Below are positions 1-8,248 of a stretch of DNA of 30,115 nucleotides, piece by piece. Under the pieces are notes generated by a model. That model did not search any database and was not told the origin of the DNA. It saw only the letters and a program-made list of their open reading frames with translations. The stretch is from Tritrichomonas musculus (taxonomy: Eukaryota; Parabasalia; Tritrichomonadida; Tritrichomonadidae). How positions within the stretch are numbered: position 1 is the stretch's first letter; every line of letters starts with the position of its first letter. The position numbers and the translations under genes are program-made. The stretch spans positions 1 through 30,115 of the forward strand of contig JAPFFF010000227.1 in assembly GCA_039105265.1 (NCBI GenBank), in the 5' to 3' direction.

Positions 1-57
1 CTTTTCAGCGAGGGAGATAATATTGTTGATGTAATCATAGACTCTTTGCTCTTGCAT
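1..57 (-). CDS. Maverick gene, N-terminal 19 codons only
   Basis: An ATG at 57-55 opens a frame that runs off the left edge and reads MQEQRVYDYINNIISLAEK. It starts 38 bases after the stop of the preceding capsid-like gene, the same close spacing as the rest of the block, so it is probably the next Maverick gene. Nothing in 19 residues identifies the product. A protease, polymerase or small virion protein would all be possible from the usual content of these elements. Confidence 0.5.
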   Translation of the reverse strand, partial: MQEQRVYDYINNIISLAEK

Positions 58-95
58 TTGCGATGGAGATAAAAAAATATTTTAAGAATGAATAT

Positions 96-1775
96 TTATG
101 CCGGAGTAGTCAAATCATAGTTGCCGAGGCGAACAAGTGGTGGCATACCATTAGGCTGAACCAAAATTGATATTGATGAATCAAACAAAAGACAAATTAG
201 AGGAGGAGTTTCCACTGCATTTGCATATGTTTTTGCGCCTGTATCTTGGGATACATTAATTTCAAAGTTAATTGGAGACAAAGATGTAAGGCCTTGCTGA
301 TATGTATTATCTGTTTCTGTAGGAAGGCCGATGAAGAAGCTGGTTTTATCATTTGTCCAATATCCAGTTGAATATCCAAATGTCGGTTGATTAGTAGTTG
401 AATCTCTATTACAATATGTCAAACTGTTTACTACTTCTTTATTGAACCCGCTTTGTTCACCATTCATATTCATAGCATTTTGACAGTATTCTAAGAATTC
501 AGGGTATTCATCGGTCGTTCCGAATGGTTTTGCAGGAATGTTTCCATATCCGCCACAATTTAATTGAAATGATTTAAAGTTAGGATTTTTGAAATATGTA
601 TGATGAGTGTGCTTTACAGGAAATAGACAAAATATTGAATCAACAAATCGGGGTGTGATTGTACAGGTAGTTTTGTCATTTGGATTTTTTAGTTTATTTG
701 TTGTTGTGTAGACGGAAAGAGTTTGCGTTGGGAAAGTAAGTGGATGAGTCGGGTCAGCATATCTTTGAACGAGGCTGGAATAAATATTATCTTCAATACC
801 AAAACATGGTATGATAGATGAGCATTCTGTTATCGAGTAATCGACGACTTGAAAAGTCCTGTCTTCTGTCTTGAGATGAATAAAATTAATATTAACTGCA
901 TTACTTTGAGCAGCAAAAGCTGCTCCTGTTATTCTTGTAGTATCAGCCAAATTTGTTTTGCTTGTATACATAGTTATTGATTCATTTATTGGAGTAAATT
1001 CATTTGTTATTTGATCGAAAGCATATTTTGAATAAACATTTGGTTCGTGTTCAAATGTAGCTCCTGGGCCGATAGGACAACATACCATTCCAGCACAAGA
1101 AAAGAATAATCTGAGTTCTATTTTTCCTGCAAAAGCTGGGAGGTATTTAATATTAGATAGGGGTAAGAATCTTCTCAAATCTATCTTGAGATGAATTTTA
1201 TATTTCTGTTCTGTCCATTTTTTACCATTTCTCTCTTTCCAATCAACAACGAATCCTGTTCTACTACCGGATTTATAATTCCATATATCTTTATGTCTGG
1301 CCTTAGAATATACATCTGCTCTCTTTGTTGTTTCATTAGCACAACAAGCTGTTAAAAATGATTCCTCACAACCAAAATTCTGGGTATAGATGGTGATGCC
1401 ATTTGCTACAATTTCATATTTCTCAACCGCATCTCTAGCATCTTTAAAGCCAAACCAAACTCTATTGAATTGATATCCGTCTGAAGTTAATGGTTCAACA
1501 GCTTTTCCAGCAGCTTCTTTAATACTAACTTCCATATCGGCTCTAATGAATCCATTATATATGTCTGCTGTATTATTGGTATTTGGAGATATAATGGCGC
1601 TGGTATATGAACCACTAGGAACAGGAGGTGATGGGGAATACGATGTCTGAGGACTTATAGTATACTGTTTGTTGGTATCAGATAATGCTATACAATTATC
1701 GACGATATCAAAATATGATGCTATTTGAGTACATACTTCCGCTGAAGTTCTAAGTTCAATCTCGTTGTTCAACAT
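96..1775 (-). CDS. Maverick major capsid protein candidate
   Basis: This 559-residue protein is the largest in the visible part of the element. It has no signal peptide, membrane segment or recognisable enzyme motif. It is rich in aromatic, Asn and Thr residues and in alternating hydrophobic stretches, as expected of a beta-rich shell protein, with a Ser/Pro-rich low-complexity segment near residues 40-60. Its size fits the double-jelly-roll major capsid proteins of Polintons, and it follows the ATPase and two small basic or proline-rich proteins in transcriptional order. The stop codon reads TAAA, matching the trichomonad stop/polyadenylation overlap. The assignment rests on size and position, not on a motif I can point to. 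A minor capsid protein is the main alternative. Confidence 0.55.
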   Translation of the reverse strand: MLNNEIELRTSAEVCTQIASYFDIVDNCIALSDTNKQYTISPQTSYSPSPPVPSGSYTSAIISPNTNNTADIYNGFIRADMEVSIKEAAGKAVEPLTSDGYQFNRVWFGFKDARDAVEKYEIVANGITIYTQNFGCEESFLTACCANETTKRADVYSKARHKDIWNYKSGSRTGFVVDWKERNGKKWTEQKYKIHLKIDLRRFLPLSNIKYLPAFAGKIELRLFFSCAGMVCCPIGPGATFEHEPNVYSKYAFDQITNEFTPINESITMYTSKTNLADTTRITGAAFAAQSNAVNINFIHLKTEDRTFQVVDYSITECSSIIPCFGIEDNIYSSLVQRYADPTHPLTFPTQTLSVYTTTNKLKNPNDKTTCTITPRFVDSIFCLFPVKHTHHTYFKNPNFKSFQLNCGGYGNIPAKPFGTTDEYPEFLEYCQNAMNMNGEQSGFNKEVVNSLTYCNRDSTTNQPTFGYSTGYWTNDKTSFFIGLPTETDNTYQQGLTSLSPINFEINVSQDTGAKTYANAVETPPLICLLFDSSISILVQPNGMPPLVRLGNYDLTTPA

Positions 1776-1794
1776 TTATAAAAAAATAAAAACT

Positions 1795-2406
1795 TCAAAA
1801 CATATCAGAGAAAATATTATTTCTTCTTCTGCGAATGAGTTGAGGTTGAGGTTGAGGAGGAGGAGGAGGTGGTGGTGGTGGTCGTGTTGGCTCGTCCTCT
1901 GGTTCTTCTTCTATATCATTTCCGGAAGGAAAATTAGGCTCTTGAATATATTGTGGCTGAGTATATTGATTTCTTTTATATAATTCTTTATTCATTACTT
2001 CTTTTATCATCCTCTTTTGCTCTTTCTTTTCTCGTTTACTTTTTATTTCTTCTCCCAATAATTTTAGCTGATTTAATATTTCCATATTTATCGTGGGGTC
2101 TAAAATGGCTGAATTATTTGATTGCGGCTTAGGCCTTGTGATTTTTTTTGGGAGAGATTTTGTGGGCGGCTTTATTGTAGGCTCCTCTGTCGGCTCTTCT
2201 ACTTCCTGCTCTTCTACCTGTGGTTCAATAGATGATTCTTCAGTAGACAGTTCAGAAGGGGGTTTTACCAGTGGTTCCTTACGAGGCCTAACAATATATT
2301 TTCCTTCTGTTTTGGTAGGGAACACTTCAAAATCATCATCTTCAATCCCACGTAGCCATTTATTTATCAACTGTAATCTTTTGCTTTGAGGCACTCTTTT
2401 GCTCAT
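1795..2406 (-). CDS. Maverick proline-rich, charged protein
   Basis: This 203-residue protein is mostly low complexity. It has a central Glu/Pro/Thr-rich part (about residues 50-95), a Lys/Glu-rich helical part (about 115-150), an acidic stretch, then a run of prolines alternating with Gln (about 174-190) and an Arg cluster before the C-terminus. It looks intrinsically disordered, and I recognise no domain. It begins inside the preceding gene, overlapping its 3' end by 47 bases in another frame, and ends 19 bases before the large capsid-like gene, which suggests a virion or assembly role. That role is inference from position only. Confidence 0.6.
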   Translation of the reverse strand: MSKRVPQSKRLQLINKWLRGIEDDDFEVFPTKTEGKYIVRPRKEPLVKPPSELSTEESSIEPQVEEQEVEEPTEEPTIKPPTKSLPKKITRPKPQSNNSAILDPTINMEILNQLKLLGEEIKSKREKKEQKRMIKEVMNKELYKRNQYTQPQYIQEPNFPSGNDIEEEPEDEPTRPPPPPPPPPQPQPQLIRRRRNNIFSDMF

Positions 2407-3205
2407 TTATGAAATTTAAAAAATGTTTGAATATGCAGGCTTTTACACGAATTTGTTTGAGTTTTGGAGAGTTTGTTTGCCAATCATCTTTCTCAAACTT
2501 TTCGTATGCTTCTCTACGTCTTCTTGTGGCTTCTTGTAGATCGGCCACAAATTGTTTATCTTGTTTCCAATTTCTAGCTTTTTCAGCTGCTGACAATTTC
2601 TTTTTGGGAGGCGATGGTTTAGGCTTTTCTTTTGGCTTTTCTTTTGGCTTTTCTTTTTGTGTTGTGGCATTTTTCTGTTTACTACTTTTAGCGGCAGTTG
2701 TATTGTTTTTATTGCTTATTTGTTTTTTCAATTGTGCTAATTGTGCCATAGCCCTTTCAAGATGCTTATTTCGTTTATGATGTATTTTAAAACCAGATGG
2801 CTTCCTTCCATAATAAATGCGTGGGAAATGTGATTGAGCTACATTACTTCCCAAAGGATTCGGCTGTCTTTCAGCTATCGATTTTTGTAATGCGGCTTTT
2901 GCCTCTCCTTCTTTGATTCCATCTGCAGCCATCATCATTCCTTTGCCAATACCAGCTACTGCAGGGTTCCCTGTAATTGCTCCGAAAGCTTGAGCCGCTC
3001 CTCCGACAGTATTTAAGATTGGTACTTTATTTTTCGATATCCATTTTCCCGCTTTGCCAATAGCAGAATCTTCTATCCATTTACTAGCTTTACCAACACC
3101 AGATTTAACAGAATTCCATGCACTATTTATAAATTTTCCTAAAAATCCACTAGAATTCTGGGGTGTTGAGGGTTCGACTCTATCTGTATCTTCAACTTTT
3201 TCCAT
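2360..3205 (-). CDS. Maverick small basic virion-like protein with hydrophobic helix region
   Basis: This 281-residue protein has three visible parts. Residues about 20-65 form Gly/Lys/Trp-rich amphipathic helices (repeated GKxxKWI motifs). Residues about 65-100 are Gly/Ala-rich and hydrophobic (GGAAQAFGAITGNPAVAGIG). The C-terminal half is strongly basic, with IYYGRKPSGFKIHHKRNKHL and a Lys-Pro-Glu-Lys repeat near 185-200. An amphipathic or membrane-seeking head and a basic, possibly nucleic-acid-binding tail recall minor core or membrane-lytic proteins of adenovirus-like virions. This is a resemblance of composition, not a homology I can show. The gene lies 56 bases after the ATPase gene and overlaps the next gene. 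Confidence 0.55.
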   Translation of the reverse strand: MEKVEDTDRVEPSTPQNSSGFLGKFINSAWNSVKSGVGKASKWIEDSAIGKAGKWISKNKVPILNTVGGAAQAFGAITGNPAVAGIGKGMMMAADGIKEGEAKAALQKSIAERQPNPLGSNVAQSHFPRIYYGRKPSGFKIHHKRNKHLERAMAQLAQLKKQISNKNNTTAAKSSKQKNATTQKEKPKEKPKEKPKPSPPKKKLSAAEKARNWKQDKQFVADLQEATRRRREAYEKFEKDDWQTNSPKLKQIRVKACIFKHFLNFINEQKSASKQKITVDK

Positions 3206-3261
3206 TGTTATTTAAAGTCAATAAAACTAGCTTTCAAGGACATAGTCCAAGTATGACTTCG

Positions 3262-4116
3262 TCATTCAAAGTAATATTTGTTGGCTGTTATATTACAAAT
3301 AAATTTGTCGTGAGGCTCACGATGCTGCAAATATTCCTTGACTGTTTTTTTGATATTTAGATTGTTATTCGTTTGTTGGAGCAATGATGTAAAATCTTCT
3401 TCTGAATATCCACTATAGCATATAATATCGGTGGCCAATCTCTTTGCATTTATATGGACAAATCTAATGGTTTGGATAGCCATAATGCATGTAATATTAT
3501 AGTGCCTAGTTTTTGTTAACAGCCTGAGGAATTCAGTATTATTATGCGTCAATAAATCGCTCCCAGCACAGTCATCCAATATTATTAGAGTGTTATATGG
3601 ATATGATGAAGTTTGATATTTTACCAGCTTGTTTGCTATATATACTATTCTATCATCTATTTCTTGAAGGGAGTGCTTGTTTATTAGTCTCTGCATTTCT
3701 TCATTCGTCTCTTTCATTTTTGATAATACATGCTTTACCATAGCATAATATTTTATCTTTCGCTTTAGATGTTTTTTCAAATAATCCATCAATTCTGCTT
3801 CGTTCAAATATATGATTGGTGTCTTGACATTTTGACTCATCGCCTCTGCAGTTTTGTCCATCTTACCGCTTGTGGAACAGAATACTATCTTCTGGTAGTA
3901 GGGATACTTAAATAATCTCTCGGTAATTAAAATGTGTTTCCATATCCAATAACTTTTTCCAGCACCTGGTTTGCCTATCAAAAAATATATACCGTTCGTG
4001 CTAAATGGATAGGAAGGATGAATTGGTTTCATAAGTGCAGATTCTATTTCTTTTTGGTTTTTCCGCATGGTTTTTTGGATTAAAACTTCTACTTCTTTCA
4101 TTATTTGTTTAGCCAT
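3262..4116 (-). CDS. Maverick genome-packaging ATPase (FtsK/HerA type)
   Basis: This 284-residue P-loop ATPase has a Walker A motif GKPGAGKSY near residues 48-56, preceded by a beta strand (NGIYFLIG), and a Walker B TLIILDDCAGSD near residues 177-188. This is the A32-like packaging ATPase arrangement. A later TRHYNITCIMAIQT segment fits the sensor strand that follows Walker B in that family. The enzyme would use ATP to move element DNA into a capsid. It starts 10 bases after the integrase stop, in the compact minus-strand block. The length fits the family, and Polinton ATPases normally sit near the capsid genes, as here. Confidence 0.85.
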   Translation of the reverse strand: MAKQIMKEVEVLIQKTMRKNQKEIESALMKPIHPSYPFSTNGIYFLIGKPGAGKSYWIWKHILITERLFKYPYYQKIVFCSTSGKMDKTAEAMSQNVKTPIIYLNEAELMDYLKKHLKRKIKYYAMVKHVLSKMKETNEEMQRLINKHSLQEIDDRIVYIANKLVKYQTSSYPYNTLIILDDCAGSDLLTHNNTEFLRLLTKTRHYNITCIMAIQTIRFVHINAKRLATDIICYSGYSEEDFTSLLQQTNNNLNIKKTVKEYLQHREPHDKFICNITANKYYFE

Positions 4117-4126
4117 TTATTGTTGG

Positions 4127-5203
4127 TTAAATCCATTTTTTAATGTTTGATGGGATATTTTTTTGTTTGCTCCAATAATCCATTTCGAGGTTTGATAATT
4201 TAGTTGGGGCTCCTTCTCGTAAATTTTTGGCTGGAATAACATCTTCTGTCCCTTCACTATATTTAATTTTATATTTATTCTTAGCTGCATCGTAGGATAT
4301 AATTTTATCCACAATACCTCTCTTGCCTCCCTTTAGTGTCTGAGCAATATTTTTATTCTGTGTTTTTATCAATCTATATCCCGGCAACTTATCTATCGAT
4401 TCATCTTTGGACTTAACAATAAATTGATTTCCAGCTTTCGAATCAACAATATAAGCCTCCTTGCTGACTCTATTTCTTCGCTTCGAAAATGGTTCCTTGG
4501 CTTGTATAATTCTCACCCTGTCGTTAGGCTGAAAGTCATATGGATTTATTTGTGATTTAGTATTAATATACTCTTTTTCATCTTTTTCTGTCATTTCGTT
4601 TGGTATTTTATAGTCCAACGACCGGTGAGGGGATTTATTGTAGGAATCTATTAATCCCTTCATTTCTTGTTCTCCAATAAATCTATTCTCTCCTACCATA
4701 TCTCTTATAGTTCTCATGAATCTATTTATGATGCCTAGTACATTATGATTATTGTCTTCCGTAGTATTGTATATAATATTTTTTGCCTTCATTATTTGCA
4801 AAACATCGTTGGACAAATAGGCGGCATCCTGGTCAGAAGTAATAGAATAAACATTTGGTTCGTCTACTAAAAATTGATTTAATGCTCTAGCTACTTCTTT
4901 TGCTCCCTTCCCTCTCATCGCATAACAAAAAGCCTTTCGGGTATTGATATTTATAAACATCAGATAATTCAAACCATCTTTTGTCTTGTCATTTATGAAA
5001 GTATCCATTTGATATCCCCCTGAGTGTTTTGAATATATATTCATAAATTTTGCCTTTGGTACTTTAACATCATGAACTATATTCTTCAAATAATTTAATG
5101 CTGCTTCTTCTGTAAATCCATATCGTTTTGCAAGAGGAACAAATTTTGATGGTGTTTTCCATGGAAACTTTTTATATAACTCCTCTATTGTTTTGTAAGT
5201 CAT
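4127..5203 (-). CDS. Maverick retroviral-type integrase with C-terminal chromo-like domain
   Basis: This 358-residue protein has an N-terminal helical region (1-55). The RNase-H-fold integrase core follows, with recognisable segments YQMDTF near residue 65, ITSDQDAAYL near 118 and NHNVLGIINRFMRTIRD near 147. A later NPYDFQPNDRVRII region (about 220) resembles the SH3-like C-terminal domain of integrases. The final 60 residues (KYKIKYSEGTEDVIPAKNL) have the look of a chromo or tudor-like fold. This is the c-integrase that inserts the element and makes a short target duplication. It lies between the ATPase and the terminal gene, with 10-base spacers on both sides. Confidence 0.88.
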   Translation of the reverse strand: MTYKTIEELYKKFPWKTPSKFVPLAKRYGFTEEAALNYLKNIVHDVKVPKAKFMNIYSKHSGGYQMDTFINDKTKDGLNYLMFININTRKAFCYAMRGKGAKEVARALNQFLVDEPNVYSITSDQDAAYLSNDVLQIMKAKNIIYNTTEDNNHNVLGIINRFMRTIRDMVGENRFIGEQEMKGLIDSYNKSPHRSLDYKIPNEMTEKDEKEYINTKSQINPYDFQPNDRVRIIQAKEPFSKRRNRVSKEAYIVDSKAGNQFIVKSKDESIDKLPGYRLIKTQNKNIAQTLKGGKRGIVDKIISYDAAKNKYKIKYSEGTEDVIPAKNLREGAPTKLSNLEMDYWSKQKNIPSNIKKWI

Positions 5204-5213
5204 TTAAATTTAT

Positions 5214-6212
5214 TTAAACATATAACATCTTCTTGTATGGTAAGAATATCATCTCTATAGCAAAGCTTTCACCGACTGGTAATTTAAATGGTGCTTTATA
5301 TTCACGCGCAGAATATAAATCAATCCAAAATCTTTGGTCTGTTGAATTCAGCTTAAAGTATTTGATGGGGTTGAAATTAACATTCGAATTACCAATATAA
5401 TAACGATTTGATTGTTCTGCTATTGATGAATAAACTTTACATGAATGTCTATCCCATACATTATCAAACGTTAAAACTTTATCATAGTACTTTAAATAAA
5501 CATCTTTATTGTTTTGACTAACTCCATCACCAATATTAAATACTTCATCAAAATCTTTATTTGTTTCTTTTAATTTGAATGCTACACCATATTCATCCGC
5601 ATCATTATTATTTCGTTCTGAATATATTTTTTCATGAAACCCCCTCTCATCATAATAGCCATCAGATTGTATATCTCTATTTAAAATATCAGTATCTGAC
5701 TGTACAAATATTTCATTGACGTCCTTCCACCATGTTGCTATATAGTTTTTTATTGATGTATGAATAGCATTAAAGAATCCTCTAAAATCTCCTTCTATCG
5801 ACATCCAATCGATAACTTTTACATCTTTTACTTTAATATTATCTTTATACAATAATATCATATTATTTATTTTTGAAGTCGTATCATTCCCTTCCACTAT
5901 ATTAAAATATTTCTTTTGAAATTTTGCAATTGTGATGGTGAATTCAATTTTTCTTCTTCTCGCAATCAACCACATATTTCTTACCCCAACAATAGATTCT
6001 CCTCTATTTGAAGTGCACCATTCTTGTGGAAAATTAAAGTAGTATCGATTTGGTTTGCTGGGGTCTTGCTCTCCATCTTCCAAAAAGTAAGCATATTCTA
6101 TAGGGATTGGTGTTTGTTCTTCAGCTGGATTGAGCGTCGGGTACATTTCAATCATTATAAAACAACTTCTTGATTCGAAGGGATATCTTAACGGAATCTT
6201 CAAGAAATACAT
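5214..6212 (-). CDS. Maverick minor capsid (penton-like) candidate
   Basis: This is the first gene inside the visible end of the element, up to 332 residues. Alternating beta-type segments (RKIEFTITIAKF, FAIEMIFLPY) and many aromatic residues suggest a jelly-roll structural protein, and there is no enzyme motif, signal peptide or transmembrane helix. The start is uncertain. The first ATG is at 6212, but ATGs at codons 20 and 23 (just before YPTLNPAEE) may be the real one, since the residues before them look like untranslated leader. It ends 10 bases before the integrase. A penton or minor capsid role is inferred from family content and size. Confidence 0.5.
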   Translation of the reverse strand: MYFLKIPLRYPFESRSCFIMIEMYPTLNPAEEQTPIPIEYAYFLEDGEQDPSKPNRYYFNFPQEWCTSNRGESIVGVRNMWLIARRRKIEFTITIAKFQKKYFNIVEGNDTTSKINNMILLYKDNIKVKDVKVIDWMSIEGDFRGFFNAIHTSIKNYIATWWKDVNEIFVQSDTDILNRDIQSDGYYDERGFHEKIYSERNNNDADEYGVAFKLKETNKDFDEVFNIGDGVSQNNKDVYLKYYDKVLTFDNVWDRHSCKVYSSIAEQSNRYYIGNSNVNFNPIKYFKLNSTDQRFWIDLYSAREYKAPFKLPVGESFAIEMIFLPYKKMLYV

Positions 6213-6397
6213 TTTTTTGTGTCAAAATAATTTTTACAACGAGACGATAAAAATATGAGTTTGGAATTTTTTTGTTGCGAACTTTTTGAATTATCGAGGT
6301 GGTTGGAGCTTTTTGAAGGCTCTGGGGGGCTTCCAAAGGCTCCAAGTGGCTGTGAAATGGGCTTAAGTATAGGCTTGGCGATAGCGGAGCCTATACT
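6213..6397. repeat. Maverick terminal region with palindromes
   Basis: The outer 185 bases of the element are non-coding and more GC-rich than the surroundings. They hold an imperfect stem around 6305-6346 (GGAGC ... GAAGG ... CTTCC ... GGCTCC). At the extreme end there is a perfect 10-bp inverted repeat, 6366-6375 with 6388-6397, around a 12-base loop. This should be part of the terminal inverted repeat, but the partner end is outside the window, so its true length is unknown. Confidence 0.65.
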
Positions 6398-6399
6398 AT

Positions 6400-7953
6400 A
6401 CTACTATAATTAAAGCTATTGATTATGAAGATATTGAAATTATTCAATATTTTTTGAATAACCCTAATATGAATGTTAATCAAAAATGTAAACTTGATAA
6501 AGATTATTCAGAAGAATATCCATTATTCTTCTATGCGATGTTGAGTAATAATGATGAAATCATAAATCTTTTTGTCAAGCATCCTACATTTGATTTCAAC
6601 GCAATTGTTACAATTAATAATTTCAACTTTTCATTCTTGACATTAGCATTTTGTTTTGAAAAAAATGAAATAGTTAAATATATATTGCAAAACAAATTAA
6701 TTGATCTCAAAATCAATGAAAAAATAACAGTTTTTGATCAGCAAATATCATCGCGATTATTATGTTCTAAAGATAATGTTTGTCATGGTTATTCTACATA
6801 TTTGGTATTAGCCATTGATTTAGGAGACATTGAGATAATTAAATTAATTTTAGAATATCCGGATATTGATGTTAATTCTGGTATTGAATTTTGCTTTAAA
6901 ATTGAAAACCAGAGTAAATTTCAAAGATATACTCCTTTATATTTTGCCATAGAAAATAATATGGCTGAAGTTGTAGAACTTTTATTACATTTTCCACAAA
7001 TTGATGTAAATATTAAATCATCAAAATATAAAAAAGGAGTAGAAGATACATCATTAATTTGTGCCATCGAAAACAAGAATATTCAAACTATTAAAAAATT
7101 ATTAGAAAATGATAACATTGATGTTAATCTTAAGAGATCATATAATGGTGAAGAAGGAGAGACACCATTAATGGCTGCAATTTTAATTAATGATATTCAA
7201 ATTATACAGCTTTTATTATCGCATTCAAATATCGATGTAAATCTCAAATCAAAAAACAGATATAAAGAGCATTTATCAGATGAAGAAATGACTCCATTAC
7301 AATATGCTGTTATTAATAATTGTATTGATATTATCAGACTTTTAATTTCAGCTCCAACTATTGACATTAATATGATATTAAATTATGAATGGAATAAAAC
7401 TATGTATGAAACAGCTGCATTAGGAATTGCAATTTTAAATTCTAATATTGAAATCACTGATCTTTTGCTAAATCATAAAAATATCGATATTAATTCAAAA
7501 ATTAAAACAGATGTAATTGAAACATATCCAATAACATTGGCAGCGCAAATAGGAAACGTAAATATAGTTAATCTTTTATTGGCAAATCAAAGCCTAAATG
7601 TTAATAATTATCATTCTTATTGGCAAATAAAAAGTAAAGATCATTATATATTGGAAAAAATGACAGCATTACATATTGCTGTTGCAAATAATAATTATGA
7701 AATAGCAGAGATCTTATTGAACCATCCAAAAATTGACGTCAATATAAAAGCAATCTCAAGAGAAATTTCGCAAACGATTTATATATCAAAAGAAAAAACA
7801 GCTTTACATATGGCGGCTAAAAAGTTTTTTAGATCTTTTACAAAACTTTTGTTATCGCATCCTGAAATTGATATAACTTGTAAAGATGAAAATGATTTGA
7901 CACCAGAAGATCTTACAAATAATTGGTTCCATAAAAGATTATTTCATAAATAA
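6400..7953 (+). CDS. Ankyrin-repeat protein, 3' part cut by the Maverick
   Basis: The frame is open from the Maverick junction to a TAA at 7951-7953 that runs into TAAATAAA. It gives 517 residues with about 12 ankyrin repeats, each ending in a phrase such as IDVN, IDIN or LNVN and carrying helices like EIIKLILEYP or IIQLLLSHSN. These repeats are protein-binding scaffolds, and the ligand is unknown. The first ATG is at 6469, but the frame upstream of it still encodes repeat sequence (KAIDYEDIEIIQYFL), so the gene began further left and its 5' part lies beyond the element. Base use is AT-rich, like the flanking host DNA. There is no signal peptide or membrane segment in the visible part. If it is still expressed, that would be from 6469 or a later ATG. 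Confidence 0.88.
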   Translation, partial: TTIIKAIDYEDIEIIQYFLNNPNMNVNQKCKLDKDYSEEYPLFFYAMLSNNDEIINLFVKHPTFDFNAIVTINNFNFSFLTLAFCFEKNEIVKYILQNKLIDLKINEKITVFDQQISSRLLCSKDNVCHGYSTYLVLAIDLGDIEIIKLILEYPDIDVNSGIEFCFKIENQSKFQRYTPLYFAIENNMAEVVELLLHFPQIDVNIKSSKYKKGVEDTSLICAIENKNIQTIKKLLENDNIDVNLKRSYNGEEGETPLMAAILINDIQIIQLLLSHSNIDVNLKSKNRYKEHLSDEEMTPLQYAVINNCIDIIRLLISAPTIDINMILNYEWNKTMYETAALGIAILNSNIEITDLLLNHKNIDINSKIKTDVIETYPITLAAQIGNVNIVNLLLANQSLNVNNYHSYWQIKSKDHYILEKMTALHIAVANNNYEIAEILLNHPKIDVNIKAISREISQTIYISKEKTALHMAAKKFFRSFTKLLLSHPEIDITCKDENDLTPEDLTNNWFHKRLFHK

Positions 7954-8060
7954 ATTTAAAATATAGACTTTGCAATTTTTTAAATTTTTTTATCCCAAAA
8001 AAGCATAAAGTGAATATTTCTGTTATAATCCGGTAAAGATAGTATCATTTTAAATTTATA

Positions 8061-8083
8061 GTGTGGTGAAAAAGTTTTTGAAT
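8061..8083 (+). repeat. mariner left inverted repeat
   Basis: The 23 bases match 9670-9692 exactly in inverted orientation. They are directly preceded by the target TA. The match stops sharply at 8083. Confidence 0.95.
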
Positions 8084-8248
8084 ATTTTATATTTTTTTGT
8101 ATATTGACTTTTTATTTAAAAATGTTTAATAAATAAATAGTGGATTACATGTTGCTTGAAATATTCTAATTATATGATTAAATGATAATTTAATAAAAAG
8201 TTATAAACCTTTGAAAAATTATACGTTTATTTTTTTAAAAAAAAGAAT

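Larger units (their letters stand above)
1..6397 (-). mobile_element. Maverick/Polinton element, right-hand part
   Basis: This is a self-synthesising, virus-related DNA element that enters the window already under way, so only about 6.4 kb is visible. The seven visible coding regions (one cut by the edge) all lie on the minus strand with very short spacers. The diagnostic pair is a packaging-type P-loop ATPase next to a retroviral-type integrase, with large capsid-like proteins on either side. The outer end is placed at 6397, where a perfect 10-bp inverted repeat (AGTATAGGCT at 6366-6375, AGCCTATACT at 6388-6397) gives way to an ankyrin reading frame. Polymerase B and the protease are not in view and would lie to the left. 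Every visible gene has a long open frame, so this part looks whole and the insertion looks young. The opposite end and the target duplication cannot be seen. Confidence 0.9.

Noticed and set aside
1765-2389. Plus-strand frames of 72 and 98 codons
   Set aside because: Antisense to the proline-rich Maverick gene; the Arg/Trp run is the complement of its proline run.
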